DNA from: Silurus meridionalis
Lineage: Eukaryota > Chordata > Actinopteri > Siluriformes > Siluridae
DNA length: 64,000 nucleotides
Assembly (NCBI RefSeq): GCF_014805685.1
Contig: NC_060884.1
Location: 16,689,356 to 16,753,355 of the forward strand
Reading direction: 5' to 3'
Positions 23,213 to 36,739 of this stretch are shown here, piece by piece. Each line of letters opens with the position of its first letter. Position 1 is the first letter of the stretch. A model generated the notes under the pieces. The model did not search any database. It was not told the DNA's origin and saw only the letters and a program-made list of their open reading frames with translations. The position numbers and the translations under genes are program-made.

Positions 23213-25016
23213 AGGTGTGGTATAGTTTGAAGAAATTTAAAACTGCAAGTAAAAGACTTCATTGGTTAGTATTGTTTGTGTAGCTCTGTAGACTGCACTC
23301 ATTAAGGTAGCATGTAGCACCTTTAATTAAATAAAAGAGCCATTCTAATTTGTGTGTGGAAGAAGAAACAAATCAGTGCAAGTAGTTTTTTTTTTGTTCT
23401 TAGCAAAACAACAGAACATACCAGAATCATTATTTTAAGCCAAAATACCATTTTTAAACTTCCCTGTAATAATGTCATCATTTCATTTTAAACATTATGG
23501 TGCTGTTATGTTTAAAAGGACAATCTCTTTTGCGCTCACATTTTTTAATAAAAAATGACAACCAATATTGGCCATTATAAGCTTTAATATGGAATACAAT
23601 ATGCTTTGGCCTCTGTGACATTCCCTTTGATATGTTATTAGCGCAGCCGTAAGGCAGTACACTTTGAATTGGATAATGCCACATCCTCAGATCCTTATTG
23701 CATGCATTGATTTTTCTTTAGAGTTGTCTCACAATTGATTCACATAACTTTCTGTCTCTGTTATACACCCGGCATACCGAACATGCTGTTTTCTAGAGTA
23801 AGATGTACCAGCAAAACATCCCCCAAGGCTTAAGAGCAATTGTAGAATACACACGTTTTATTATAGTGGTTTTATTATATGAAAGGAATCCTGTTGTGTG
23901 TATAGGGCTATAGACCTGTAAAATGCATTTTGCATGCTGAATGGCTGCATTGGTAATTTCATCTTTCAGTGAGTGCAAATGAACGCTGCCACAACACCAA
24001 CATGAAGTAATTTGCAGTGTACAGGACCCCCAGAAGAGATCTGATTACAGGTTTTATTCTTCCAGGCATTGTCACGATTGCACTGGTCAGAATTACACAG
24101 TCCAATTTGCTGACAAGAAAAAGCAAGAATTCACACCAGATATTTTACTGACAATTTGGAGAGAAGCTGTTTATCACTTGTCAGCAATCAAATGGCCATG
24201 TAGGTAGAGTAGCAATGTAATGGAAAGGGAGAACAAACAAGTCACCAATAGATCCTGCACTGCATTCAAACACGGACACTGAAAAATGTGTAAAGCTACT
24301 GCAGAATTAATCTAAACTGAGCTAGTCATTTAAAATAGTTTAGATTAAAGTACCTAAAAGTTCAAAGAAAAAAATGTTAAAGATAATCAACTTTAAACAT
24401 ATGTAACATAAGCATATAAAATGTTTACATTATACAGACAAATGGCATGAAATATGAGCATGTAGTCGAATAAAAAAGGTGTAAATCTGCTTCTTTAACT
24501 TCTCAAACGATTCTCAGAATGTGATTGCTTACTCTGAAAGGAACTTTGGTTTCATGTTTAGCTCACTATTATTTTTTGGCTTCACTGGATGAATACAGGT
24601 CCTCTTAACAGATAATAGCCTATGCACAATGTTCTTTTGCATATGAAGAGTCAGGTAAAAATAACAACAGACTTTGTTTAAAACAGTGTTGTTTAAAATA
24701 ATTACTTCTGCCTAGCTTTTGCTCCTTCCCGGGCTCCTTGAAACTGCAGCCATACTGCGATTTTGCTTGTTTGATCGTATGCTTGTCCTGATACTAAACT
24801 GAAAAAAGCGTTAAACAGGATAGCAAATGCCGACAATCTACATTCACTTTCATGTACACAGATGATATGGTTATTCATGGTTATTCATACACACATTCCC
24901 ACATCTGCTTAATACATCTGCTTTACACTGCTTTAATAAGTCTCATCACACAAAGTTTACCCAGATGAAGCTCTTTAAAGTCGCATGCTCATAACATCCT
25001 GTAAATTTTACACTTA
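23213..25016. other. intergenic, no gene recognised
   Basis: No coding match and no recognised repeat. Several short ORFs only. Confidence 0.5.
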
Positions 25017-25024
25017 CTCTAGAA

Positions 25025-25139
25025 CAGGGGTCACCAACCTTTTTGAAACCGGAAACAGATAGATGCAGCTCACTGGTAAGTGGCGCTATGGTGAGCTATT
25101 TTTAGAAAAGGCCCCCGGGCACCATGTTGGTGACCCCTG
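25025..25139. mobile_element. hAT-type MITE, 115 bases
   Basis: Perfect 14-base terminal inverted repeats CAGGGGTCACCAAC at both ends. Flanked by CTCTAGAA (25017-25024) and CTTTAGAA (25140-25147), an 8-base duplication with one mismatch that fits the nTnnnnAn hAT preference. No coding capacity. Confidence 0.85.
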
Positions 25140-25326
25140 CTTTAGAATATATTAAATGCTTAAAATTTCAGTGAAATCACATAACCAGTGAATTGGGTTT
25201 ATGTTTAAATGTAATTTTCTTGACCTTTCCTCAGTATCTAATGGCTCCAGAAACAGGGGAAGTCCTGCAGTCCATCATAACATTTAATTATTTCTGATTT
25301 TATCGTTTATGGACTTGTACTTGGAC

Positions 25327-25328
<2 letters not shown>

Positions 25329-25388
<60 letters not shown>
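25329..25388. repeat. (GT)n microsatellite
   Basis: About 60 bases of GT. Confidence 0.95.
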
Positions 25389-25389
<1 letters not shown>

Positions 25390-25390
<1 letters not shown>

Positions 25391-26340
25391 CCACTTTAGA
25401 AGTGTTATGGGCCAACCACATAGTGGTGCTGTTTCACTGAAGTGAGATATACAGTAAGAAACCCCGACTACCTCATTTTAGGATGGGTTTGAATGAACAT
25501 GTTCAGTCATGATTTAATAAAATATACCATCCAACTTTACACATGACAGTGAATAAAGCTCTTCTATTTGCATTGCATTTTACAGAGCTGGATTTGCCAA
25601 TACGGTTTACTGCGTTCTGAAATTATACCTTCTTTTTCCTTCAGCCCTCCCCTTACTACAACAATGCTGTCATTTTTGACAGAAAGATGGATTACCAATC
25701 CAATCAGACTCCTGTTTTATACCCTATATTATAGCAGGACCTAAATAAGTCTAATGTGGGCAGTAATTTATCTCTAGCTGTGCTGTTTTACATCAAGGAG
25801 TCTCACTACCATAGCTCTACTTTATAGCACCTGTCTGCTTCTGCACTGTTTGAAGTGATGGCCCACATAACTCACAAATACTAATGCGCCTTTTTAAATT
25901 CAATCTATGATAAATGGCCACTTCCTGCAAAATATATATCTCTAACTAAACACATTTCTTTCTCTCCCTTTTGTTGCCTTCTTTAGTCTACCTGAGTATT
26001 TAATCACCGTTAATGAGAGAGAAAATGTTCTTCTTGGCAGAAAATGTTCTTCATGGAAATATATAAAGGATTTTGCCAGTTGCATTAAAAATAAATAATC
26101 TGCTTTTCATCTTTTATGGCATTGCGGATTTGAGTTGCATGAATAACTCTTATTGCACAGTCTGAGCACTTCATAATAATGGCTAATCACAGTATTATAC
26201 AAGTCTAAATCTAATCCAACAGTTTCAGTGTCACTAATTTAGCAGATCATTTAGCAGACGTATTGGATTATATGACAAGGTAATTATTTTTCATTAACAA
26301 GAAAAAAAAAATCCATCCAAGAAGGACGTATTAAAGATAT
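25390..26340. other. intergenic, no gene recognised
   Basis: No recognisable coding sequence or repeat. It lies just beyond the presumed grm4 transcript end. Confidence 0.5.
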
Positions 26341-26349
26341 ACAGTGAAT

Positions 26350-27646
26350 TTTGGAAAAAAAACATTTCTTTTTTTATTAGAAACAACTTATGTATAAAAA
26401 TGATCATGCTTCACATACCTCAATGTTCATATTTTACAAATACTTTAGTACAGGCACCGTTCATTTTTTTTTGTTTTGTTTTGTTTTTCTTCTTCTTGTT
26501 TTGTTTTTCTAGACAAATGCAAACATTACCAGAACGCACATTTAGTTGCTATTTAGCACGGTCAGTATGAACAAATTGCATTCAGCAACACAAAAAAGTG
26601 CAAAAATAAACAGAGGAGAAATCATAGGCGATGAGTCTTAAACTTCACAGGACATCCACAAAACGCATTGTTGCAATATGTCACTCGACATGGCGTTAAA
26701 TTAAATATCTGTTCTTTTTTCCTGGTTCTTGTCTCATGTTAGCTTTGTGCATCCTGTTTTAAATTTTCTCTTTTCAAATTGCTGATTAGGAATTTTCTTT
26801 TTTTTGTATACTGTAAGAGTAATTAATCAAAAAGGGGACACAAGAATTCAAATACTCTTTAATGAACTAAGTAATAAATAGTGATTTCGCGTTTTGCCAA
26901 AGCACATTTGGCAGTGATAGCTTTTGAGTGTTTTGGACCACAGCGCAAGGCTAGTTAGTTAGACTTCATAAATAAATCGTATTTTAAGCACAAGTGAACA
27001 TTCCCCCAAAATTCCTTACACTTAAATCAGTTTATCATAAGGTCTCATAGTGTGATAGGAGCACAGCAACATGGTTTTAAATGCATTCCAGGACCACTAA
27101 CAAAATGTAAGAAAGAAAGAAAGAAAAGAAAAAACACAACACTGGATGCCCAAACCAAACCAGCATGCTCAACATCTGTAAACAATGGATTTTTACTCTT
27201 GTCACCATCACCAATAGGAAAACGTGAGAGCCCCTGCTGGGAGAAAAAAAAAGAGATCTCAGCCACTCCTCCGGTGTATGAAAACCTGAAAGCGATATGT
27301 CAAAGCCTGGTTGATATTTTGGTGTCACTTCAGCAATGACATCAAATTATAAGACAGATAAAAAAAGAAGTAGTAATGGGATTTTGCAGATGGTTCCAGC
27401 ATGGGGTCAGTTCTGCCGGATGCCAAATAGTGATGTGACATACAGTACCATCACTGAAACACCATGGACTTTCCACTTTTTCCTCAGGTTCTTCTCATGA
27501 TCTTCTTCGACCAGAAGGTATGGATGGACGGAGTCAGCAGGCTGTGTTCAAATCTCTCCTCCATCTGGAAACCAGAAGATTGGTTCACCTTAAGAGGCTG
27601 TCTTCCACATGTCACTCTTAGGAATCAGCCTTTGTTTTTATTTGTG
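26350..27646 (-). other. probable grm4 3' UTR
   Basis: Sequence on the minus strand after the grm4 stop shows no further coding match and no recognised repeat over about 1.3 kb. A minus-strand AATAAA lies at 27637-27642, only a few bases after the stop, and another at 26373-26378. The second is a more usual distance for a 3' UTR end, so I infer the transcript runs to about 26350. Without transcript data the end point is a guess. Confidence 0.35.
26373..26378 (-). terminator. candidate distal polyadenylation signal of grm4
   Basis: TTTATT on the plus strand reads AATAAA on the minus strand, about 1.27 kb past the grm4 stop codon. It is one of two such hexamers noted between the stop and 26.3 kb. 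Use of this site is inferred, not shown. Confidence 0.25.
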
Positions 27647-27696
27647 CTAGATTGCATGGTTGCTATAGCTGATGTATGTTTGTTTGGGGCTAAGTC
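27647..27696 (-). CDS. grm4: grm4 terminal coding exon, ends [16 protein letters not shown]
   Basis: This 50-base exon is too short to be found as an ORF. After the acceptor TTTTTTTCAG it reads GA CTT AGC CCC AAA CAA, joins the spare G of the upstream exon to make glycine, and gives [15 protein letters not shown] followed by TAG. The mammalian GRM4 long form ends in an almost identical KQTYVTYTNHAI (family knowledge), so this identifies the gene and shows that the long-tail isoform is encoded. The preceding intron is 3.05 kb. The opposite strand has a longer ORF that is a shadow. Confidence 0.93.
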
Positions 27697-30266
27697 CTGA
27701 AAAAAAGGAAATAGGATGATATATTTATCTAAGAACCATGCAGGTTGTTGGTGTCATGGATAGTTCAGTAGAAAATGTCAAATCAGAATTTTTTTAATTC
27801 TCACTATTTTATATATATATTTTTTTGTAGCGCAATTTAAACGTTTCTAAACAATATTAGTGTGCAGCATAATTTCACGGAGTTTGTCACTAGTTATATT
27901 GGATACTGAGTTTGTGACAATCTGTAGTATTACTTATGGATATTTACCTCAAGTGTAAATTCTCTACAGTATGGTAGCTATCTCTTTCCACAGACTTTTT
28001 CTATCACTGCCTGTACAGGTTGGAGAAGTGGGTACAAATAATCAGGGAAAGTTGTTACTGCTGATTCAGCTGTTTATGGCTTATTTATTGCTGTTTTGCA
28101 CAGCCCATCTGTCTGCTGCATGGTTTTATACATATTCAAATTAATGACTCAGTGACTTAGATTAGCTACTGAGAGTAAACCAGTTTGGCTTTTTGGTAAT
28201 TTGCACTGGGCCATTCCCGAGCAGTGAATCAGACTGTCAATTTAACCTTTTGCTAGCTGTGAGTAATGCTTGAAGAGCAAATCATCTGCCACATTGTAAG
28301 ATGGTAAGCAGTTTATTAAAAGATACATTTTTTTTTACGACAGATGCTCTCTTTCTTAATTGAGGCTTATTCTCATTTAGGAAAATGTAAAGCTTATACA
28401 GCAGTCCTGAAAAACTCAGATCAGTTGGATACTGAGTTCAGATGTTCTTTATGGGAAATGCATTTCAGTAATTTGCTGGTGCATTGATTGAAATAAAATC
28501 CTAATTGCTGATTTTGGACCACAGCCAATATTTACATTAGGGGCATGTTGTGCCTATATCTGTATCTGTCTAATGCTACAAATATTTGTATCTTTATGTA
28601 TGTATTTAAAGATAAACCAAAATGAAGTTAGTTGTCTCTGTTTCCTAGGGTTAACAACCCATATCAGCCATTTACTATGGACAAGTAAAATAACATACTG
28701 TAAATTCGATGTTAAGGTTATTACCTTTGTTTAATTATTTATTTTTATTTATTTTTTTTTTACCTATTTAAATTACTCAAATTACAGACATTACAAAACT
28801 GCAGCAACCACACCACTCCACTGCCCTCCCTCACATTCACACTTGTACTCTGTCCTACTTCTACTGACTTTTATTCCCCTTCTCTCCAGTGTGTACCTCC
28901 ACCTCTCCAGGCTCTTTTCAACCTGCTCCCTACTCTCACCACAAATAACAAAATCATCTGCAAACATCATAGGTTACGGAGACACCTGTCTGACCTCGTC
29001 CATCAACCTGTTTATCACCACTGCAAACAGGAAAGGGCTCAGAGCCAATCCTTGATGCAGTTTAACCTCCACATCTCCAGTCTGTCGTTCCTACTGCACA
29101 CTTTACTGCTGTCAGTCTTCAGACATGTCCTGCACCACCCTAACATACTTCTCTGACACACCTGGCACCACTACTCTTTCCCATAACTTCATGGTGTGAC
29201 TGATCAACTTTATTCCACTGTAGTTACTGCAGGTCTGCACATCTCCCTTATTCTTAAAGATCGGTACCAGCACATTCATCTTCATTACTCAGGCATTCTC
29301 TCACCTTTCAAAAGTTTGTTGAACAACCTGGTTTAAAACTCCACTGCCATCTCTCCTAAACATCTCCATTAATCGGACTCATCACAGCTACATTTTTTTT
29401 TTCCAAGAGTGAGTTTGTGTATTGTTTTTGCTGCATGTTCTTTTCTATTATTAAAGCAAAGGCTGTTTTTATATTTTTAAGACATTACTATTTTTAGTCT
29501 GTTTTAATAGTGCATCTAAATACTGAATGCAGAATCTGTTCAAGCACACCTCAGTTACCACCATACACAGGCTGCAATTAAAATACTGAGCTTTAATATT
29601 TATAGACAAATAAATAAATATTTGTGTCACATGTGTCGCATACTATACTATTTAAGGATATTCTAAAAATTGAAAAAAAAAGAACACCTTTTTTAAAAAT
29701 GCCATAAAATGAACAACTGAAATAACTTATGCTGAAGATACAAATTTCCAGAGCAGAAGCTCATGACCAGCTTCCTGGGATCGAGCATGCTATGTCTGTA
29801 GACTCTGGGAGGTTTTTTCAGAGTGATAATGACTGCCATGTTCACCACTGGCCTCAGGAGCATCTCGAATGTGTCTGGATTGGCCTCTGCCAACTCTTTG
29901 TGCTCTGACAAGCTTTAAACTGAGTGGCAATGTAAGCGTTTTTTTTAGCACAGCACTGGTCACAATAGAATTTGCTGTGACACAGTGCAATAATTGTATT
30001 TAAACTTCATTACTGAAGGAGGAATAGCTTCAGAGTAAATTGTAGTGTGCTTTTTTTTTTCTTTTTACAAAATAATTCTAATGCAGACCTCCATCTCTAA
30101 ATCAATGCAAATTATACAATCAGATTAACACAGTAACACTTATAATAAGATATTGTTCATGGCAATGATGAAAATCAAGTATTAAAACATAAGTGGCTCG
30201 TCCTGTAAAAGCTATAGGGACAGGAATAGGCCTATTAGCTGGAATTCATGCCTAATGGCAGCCCTG

Positions 30267-30343
<77 letters not shown>

Positions 30344-33300
30344 TTATTTATTTACCACAATACTTAAAGCATATGGTGTTGGTTTTTGCTAGATTGGGAA
30401 AATAAAAAACACAGTGGATAGTGTTGCTTCTGGCTTTATTCCAAGCTAGATTTACTGTCTATGTGGGTTAAATTCCACCTTCCTTTTGGATTGTGAGTCT
30501 AAAATGACCAGGTCTAAAATAAGTATGCAATGTCTACTGTATTGTGCCCTGCGGTCGAATGCAACTCTGACCAGGAATATGTGGTTCCTGCAGGTGAAGG
30601 AATGAATTTGCTGTTTCCATTGAGTGTTGAAGACCTCAACGGAATACAGAAGCCCTAGGCAACTGCTTATGATACCTTAAATTTGTATCACAGCCCAGTT
30701 TTCAAACTAAGCAGAACAGCTATAGTTTTCCATCTAATCCCTCCTACCTTGAGTTTCCAAGTTCTCACACAGCTCGGTCTTGGCCTCTCCATTAGGTCGC
30801 AGGCTGGCCTTCGGATTGAATTTGTTGGACATGGTGGCGGCAGTGACCACGGCCTTCAGGCTGCGTGTGCTCCGTTTGGCCACATTCTGCTCAGGGTGGA
30901 GGAGCACCACGTAGATTTTGGGCATGTAGAGTAGTCCCAAAGATACAGAGGCGCTCAGGCTCACTGAGATGGTTAGAGTTGTTGTCTGGATGTATATCTG
31001 TGGAAGAGGGGAAAACAACACCAAAGTTATCTACATTATTCATATTTTGTTCATCATCTGCATGTCATGAGCATGTTGCTTCACAAATTTTTTTTGACAT
31101 ATTCTTCACATTATATTTTTAGCTTGAAATAATTCTCTCATTAAGGCAGCATGTAAGACCATATTATGGCAGTGGTACTGTGTTATGTAAGCTTGATTTG
31201 TTCTTGTTTTAATGAACACTAATACACTAAAATACACTAAAAACACTCAAATATATTTATTTTAGCAATATCCTGTTTAAAAACAGACTTTGAAAATGCA
31301 GCATGCCAAACATAATGCCATGAATTGGAAATCTAGGTGCAATACTTAGACATTCTGGGGACTATTGTACATATCAAGATTTTTTGTCTGACTTTTAAAC
31401 AAGCAGGCTTAGAAAGAGTATGTGCGTGCAATGTTTTCCAGCGCTCACATTACCAACAACAACTAATGGCTCTTCTTCATCTCAGCTGTACTGTGAACCT
31501 CCTGCTGTTGCTTTAAAACACTGCTGTGTGTTTGTCCTCCCCAATACATAACCTCAGCACTAGTTTTCTGGCACATCATTATTAATAGTGATTCATAGCT
31601 GTGATCTCAGTCCACTGTCCTGGGGTCCTTGCCAGAACTTGCCAGTCTGAGGGAGCTTCTTCAGTATGAAAAAGACCCATGTCGTTCATTAGATATTAAT
31701 GCTTTGCAACAGCAAAAGCCTGAGCATCAAGAATAATGGGACAAAACCAAAAAATACAAAATTCCACAAATATCCTGTATTGTACAAATATCTATACAAA
31801 TGTCCTTCGCGAGAAATGTTCTAAATATAACATGCAAAATATCAAGGCTTCCAAATGCAAGGCTGACACTTACTGTGCAAAGAATTTATAGAAAATAAAT
31901 GCACACTGAAGTCTAGAAACTATACATATACGTTTTACCATCATTTTGACCTCCACAAATGTATATAATATTCAATTTCCTAATAAACTAGTGGTGGTCA
32001 TACAAACTGAAACCTGTGATTAGATGCCTACAATCAATTAAACTGTTACATGCAAATGCACATATTCTGTAGATGCCAGCAGTAAAATTAGACTGTGTTT
32101 TTTTTTTTTTCCCTCCTGGCCAGTGTGTATGTAAATGTAATTGTATAATACATAATTTTCAGGTGGCACAGAGAAAAAAGCTCTCTGGTGTGTAACAGTG
32201 ACTCTGTGACCAGGGTCTCTTCCTGAACTCCACAATTGTCCAAGGGCTTCTTTAGCAAATAATCTGTACCAGGAATAAAAATTTTGGATTACACTGACTT
32301 GGGTTCCTTGGGTTGATTTCCACTGACTTGGGTAGCCTTTTAAATGCAGTACTGCCTCAGGATATTTTGCCTTATTTAAGTATGGAATCATGCAGTGCTC
32401 AACGGGTAACTAGGCTAGACCCTGAAATTTAGATTTTTCTCAAAAATATGATTTTTCCAACAAAACAGAACCTAAAATATGTTCAAATAATTCAAATATA
32501 TGTATTTTTTTCAAAATTACTACTAAAAAATTCAAAATTCTACTTTCATATAAACTGGAGAAAAATGGCAGACATTTTGAATAAATATCTGGTATGCATG
32601 CCCTCTGGAGGTGTTACTTTCTCATAAGGGTCGCATTGATACTTTGCTATCACCAGGATGATAGGAACTATCTTTGCTATATATGCGAATAAAAAAAATT
32701 CCCAAACAACCACAAAATGGACCAGTTCTATTTTTTCTCGGCTTGTTTTGCTTGTTCCTGATGGATTCAATAAATAATCAAAACATTTTATTATATCATT
32801 TTTTTCAGTCTAATGTCTCTCAAACATAGCCCATAATTGAGAATATATTCAGTCAGAATGGCCCTTATCTCATTAAAGAGCCTTCTTTTGTTATGATATT
32901 CTTCTTCTCTCTCTACCTTCTTTATCTCTCTGTCCTCTTCCTCTTTCTTTTACTTTTCTCCAGCAGTCTTTAACCTTTACCACTTCCAAATATTTCTCAT
33001 TGTTATTATATAGCTACTCCTCAACACAACTTTTTCATGCTCTTCTTCAACTACCCTCTTCAACACTTTCAAATGTGACTCTTTTGGTTTCAGTATTATT
33101 TATTTGTATTGCATTGTATGGATTTGGACTGGAATTAATATAAACAGTTTGGTACAATGGCTTAGATCTACAATCACCAAGAACAGTTTTACCCTCAAGC
33201 CTCTATCAGTGAACAGAAAACTCAAATAAGGAGCTATGATATATGTACATTCAATGTCACACAGATGAGGACGGGTTCCCTCTTAAGGTTTCTTTCTCAG

Positions 33301-36300
33301 TCACCACTGGCTTACTTGTTAGGGATAAACTCCAGGATAAATCTATAGGGACTAATTTGTAGTGGTAAAATCTATAAGTGTAATCATTATATTTCTGTAA
33401 ATCTGCTTTGGGACAATGTCAATAATACAAATAAATTGCCCCTCTCCTGATAGACTTTTAACTTTGACATGTAGTGAAAAGATTTGCTATGGTGGAGAGA
33501 TGAGTTGAAACAGGAATGTTCAAGAAACATCAAATCCTGCTCAGATCCCATTTGGAGACTATTGTTTACTGCCCCAGAGAGCAGGATTTGCCAAGTTACA
33601 AGCTGAATTTTCTCCAATGCCAGACATCATTGCAGGTGGCTGTCTGTGGGGTTATGACACAGATGTGGGTGCGGTTTAGCATGTGTATGCACTGTGATGG
33701 ACGTGTTCAGGGGACAGGCTAGAGGAGTAATTAGCTTTGGATTTACTGGACCAGCATGACTTTGCTTTATTTGACTTTTTTCAAACTTATCCCACATGAT
33801 TCAGTGCTTGGTCTATTTTACGTCTAAATCCAGTCGCATAGTGATGCAACATCTTTGCAGGCTTTTCCCAATGCAGTTAAGAAATGGCAAAGGTACACAC
33901 ATCCAAATAGAAGTACAGATACTCGTTTTGAAAAGACTTTGGTAAAAGTTGAAGTACTCACTACACTTTTTTCACTTAAGTTAAAGTAAAACATTTGGGG
34001 CTCTGACTTGTACTTAAGTAGGGTGACCAAATGTCCTCTTTTTTTCCGGACATGTCCTCTTTTTAGGACTAAAAAAAGCGTCTGGCCGGGATTTCTAAAT
34101 CTCCTAAAATGTCTGGGATTCGACTTTTACTTTATATAGTCGTCAATAATTGTATGCGTTTTTTACCTTTCTCTTTAGGCCACGCCTTGTTGCATGCCAC
34201 CATTTGTCGGTCACGTACATACGCAAACATTGGCCAGCGCGTCTCACTCTCTCAGCAGCATGGCAAAAGCCGAAAGAGAGTGCAGTGGCTTAACTGGTGT
34301 AACATGGCTCCCGAATAGCATAAAAGAGGGCAAATGCAAATGAAAATTCACAGATAATTTACAAAGAAAATTCACGTGTTTTCATCTCGGTCGGCATCCG
34401 TTTAAAGCAGAATGCATGACCCGAAAAGCTGGCGTGTACATGTCAGTGTCAAATAAAGGTGCTAGCAAACAAAAAACACAAAGTTGCATCTAAAAAAGAG
34501 AGCACTTCAGGTAAATTAACTGACTATTTTGTGAGCCCAGGTAAAACACACCCTGTGCACACAGTCCAACTTTCAACACATGTCTTGCAAAGAGTTTCAT
34601 GCCTACTTAATCAGTAATCACGGAACTATTGGGAAAGATTCATTCTTTAGGAAAGTATACCTAAGAACATCAGGAGGACTGAATTTTTCTATTCAATTTC
34701 AACTGAATTTTTATTTTACTTTAAACTTTAAAAAGAAACAGTGTCATGTAAAATGTGTTAAATTCTGAACAATGTTATTTTTTCTTATTATTCTATTGTT
34801 TTTTTTTTATGTATTAAAGTTCAGTCACATAGTTTCATACTTGTGAATGTATTTGTCAGTGTTATTTACACCCTCCCCACCCCATCTCAATCCTCCCACC
34901 CACAGTGGGTGTCTGTCTGCCTCCTGCCTCCACTGTCCTTTTTTTTTTTTTAAAGTGAAATACGGTCACCCTAACTTAAGTTTAAAAATGTAGCCATTAC
35001 TACTACCTGTTTTAGTGTCATGCTGGTAACTGGACCCCACATCAAATAATTATATTTATACAAAATAATTAAAAATGTTGTTACCTTTTGAATGTATCCA
35101 GGCTGAACAACCACATAGAACACAAGCAGAGAAAAGTTGATGATGAGGACCAGGTGATCAGGAATGTCTGTTCTCAGTCATGTTTACATCACTGACTCCC
35201 TGTGTCTCATCCACATTAGCCATATATATATATATTTTTCTTTCTGCCTCCTCATTGTTAGCTTTATAAACTTTTATAAACTAGCCTACATCCATGGTGT
35301 GTGAGAGCCAGGAAATGACAAATCAGTGGTAGGTTGAAAAAGCTAAGCAATGAAATGAAATAGGTTGATAGTCTGAAAACAAAACACAATGAGAAGAAAA
35401 AATATTGATCATGCTACCAAATAAATTAATGAGTCTGGTTTGAAATGTAAGAAGTAGAAAGTACAGATATTTGTGTAAAAAATGTGACGAGTGAAAGTAA
35501 AAAGATGTCCAAAAAAATAAATACAGTTAAGTACTGATACCAGAATAATCTACTTAACTAGAGTAACTAAAGCACTAAGTTTTTGTACTTCTTTACTTCC
35601 CACCTCTGCTGCAGTCTTGCTTATGACATTTTGCTCATCTTCTACTAATCTATCAAATATTCATTTTTCCAGAACAGGCAGCCCCATTGTAAACTTGCTG
35701 ATCACTTTACCTGAAAGCATATGAATACATCTGCTGGCACATACTGGGCTTATTCAGATTGCAAGTTTCTAAAGTGAGACAGATATAACTATTATGATTG
35801 TTCAGACCTTCTCCAAACTTGAGTCCTGGATTTTATTAATACAAAAACATCTTTTGTATTTACCTTTCCTAGGTTCACCATTGTTTCACCATCCAATGTC
35901 CTGGCGGCATCCATCTTTTTAAACTTTGAAGTTTGCTTGAGTAATACTAAAATCTAGACCTATTCCTCTATTCATAATAGTAAATATTAAATCTTGCACT
36001 GTACCATCTGTACCACTGTAAATCTTGCATGTTGAGTAACAAATTCTACTTGGTTTAAACCAAAATCCTTCAATTCATAATGAAGAAACAGAATCTTCTC
36101 TGTTCCTGTTGCCACTTAGAGGAATTAATTTACTCCTTCAGTCCCCTTGCTGCCTTGAAATGCAGACTGTGAATTAACCAATTAATTACGTATGTATCAG
36201 TAAGTTGGAGGATAAGCTTGTTAGTACTATTATTAGATTTTGGCCTGTAAGCCAAAAGACATATGATCCCATTAGTCAACAAAATGCAGTGTTTGCTAAC

Positions 36301-36699
36301 TGAGAAGACATTTTTGATCATATGCTAATTTCGGCCATTATTTAGTATGTGTGATTTAAACCCACCACTGTTGTAAGTCACCAGTCCCTCTTTAAAATAT
36401 TCCTGCCATCCAGTAAGCAGATTTATCTAAAGTTCCTTTCATGCAAATTTGCTCTTTTGAATAATTGAGATAATCTATTTTTGGGGGTGTTGTTTAGCCA
36501 GGAACACATGATTGACTACAGTCAGCAAATGAATAACGAATGTAAATTGTCTAAAGCTATAAAAATTGAATATTAAAAACATCAATTTACAGTAATTTTA
36601 AAAAATGCCACTGTGCAAACATTTCTCCGTCTTCCCTTAGCAAACAGGCAGCATTAAATTTTATTGAGTATGCTGCGCAGATGTGTGTCTAGATTTTGT

Positions 36700-36739
<40 letters not shown>

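Noticed and set aside
27464..27700. Plus-strand 78-codon ORF over the terminal exon
   Set aside because: It is the antisense shadow of the grm4 terminal exon and 3' UTR.
34109..34318. 69-codon ORF as a host gene
   Set aside because: It lies inside the hAT element bounded by TIRs and lacks a recognisable host domain.
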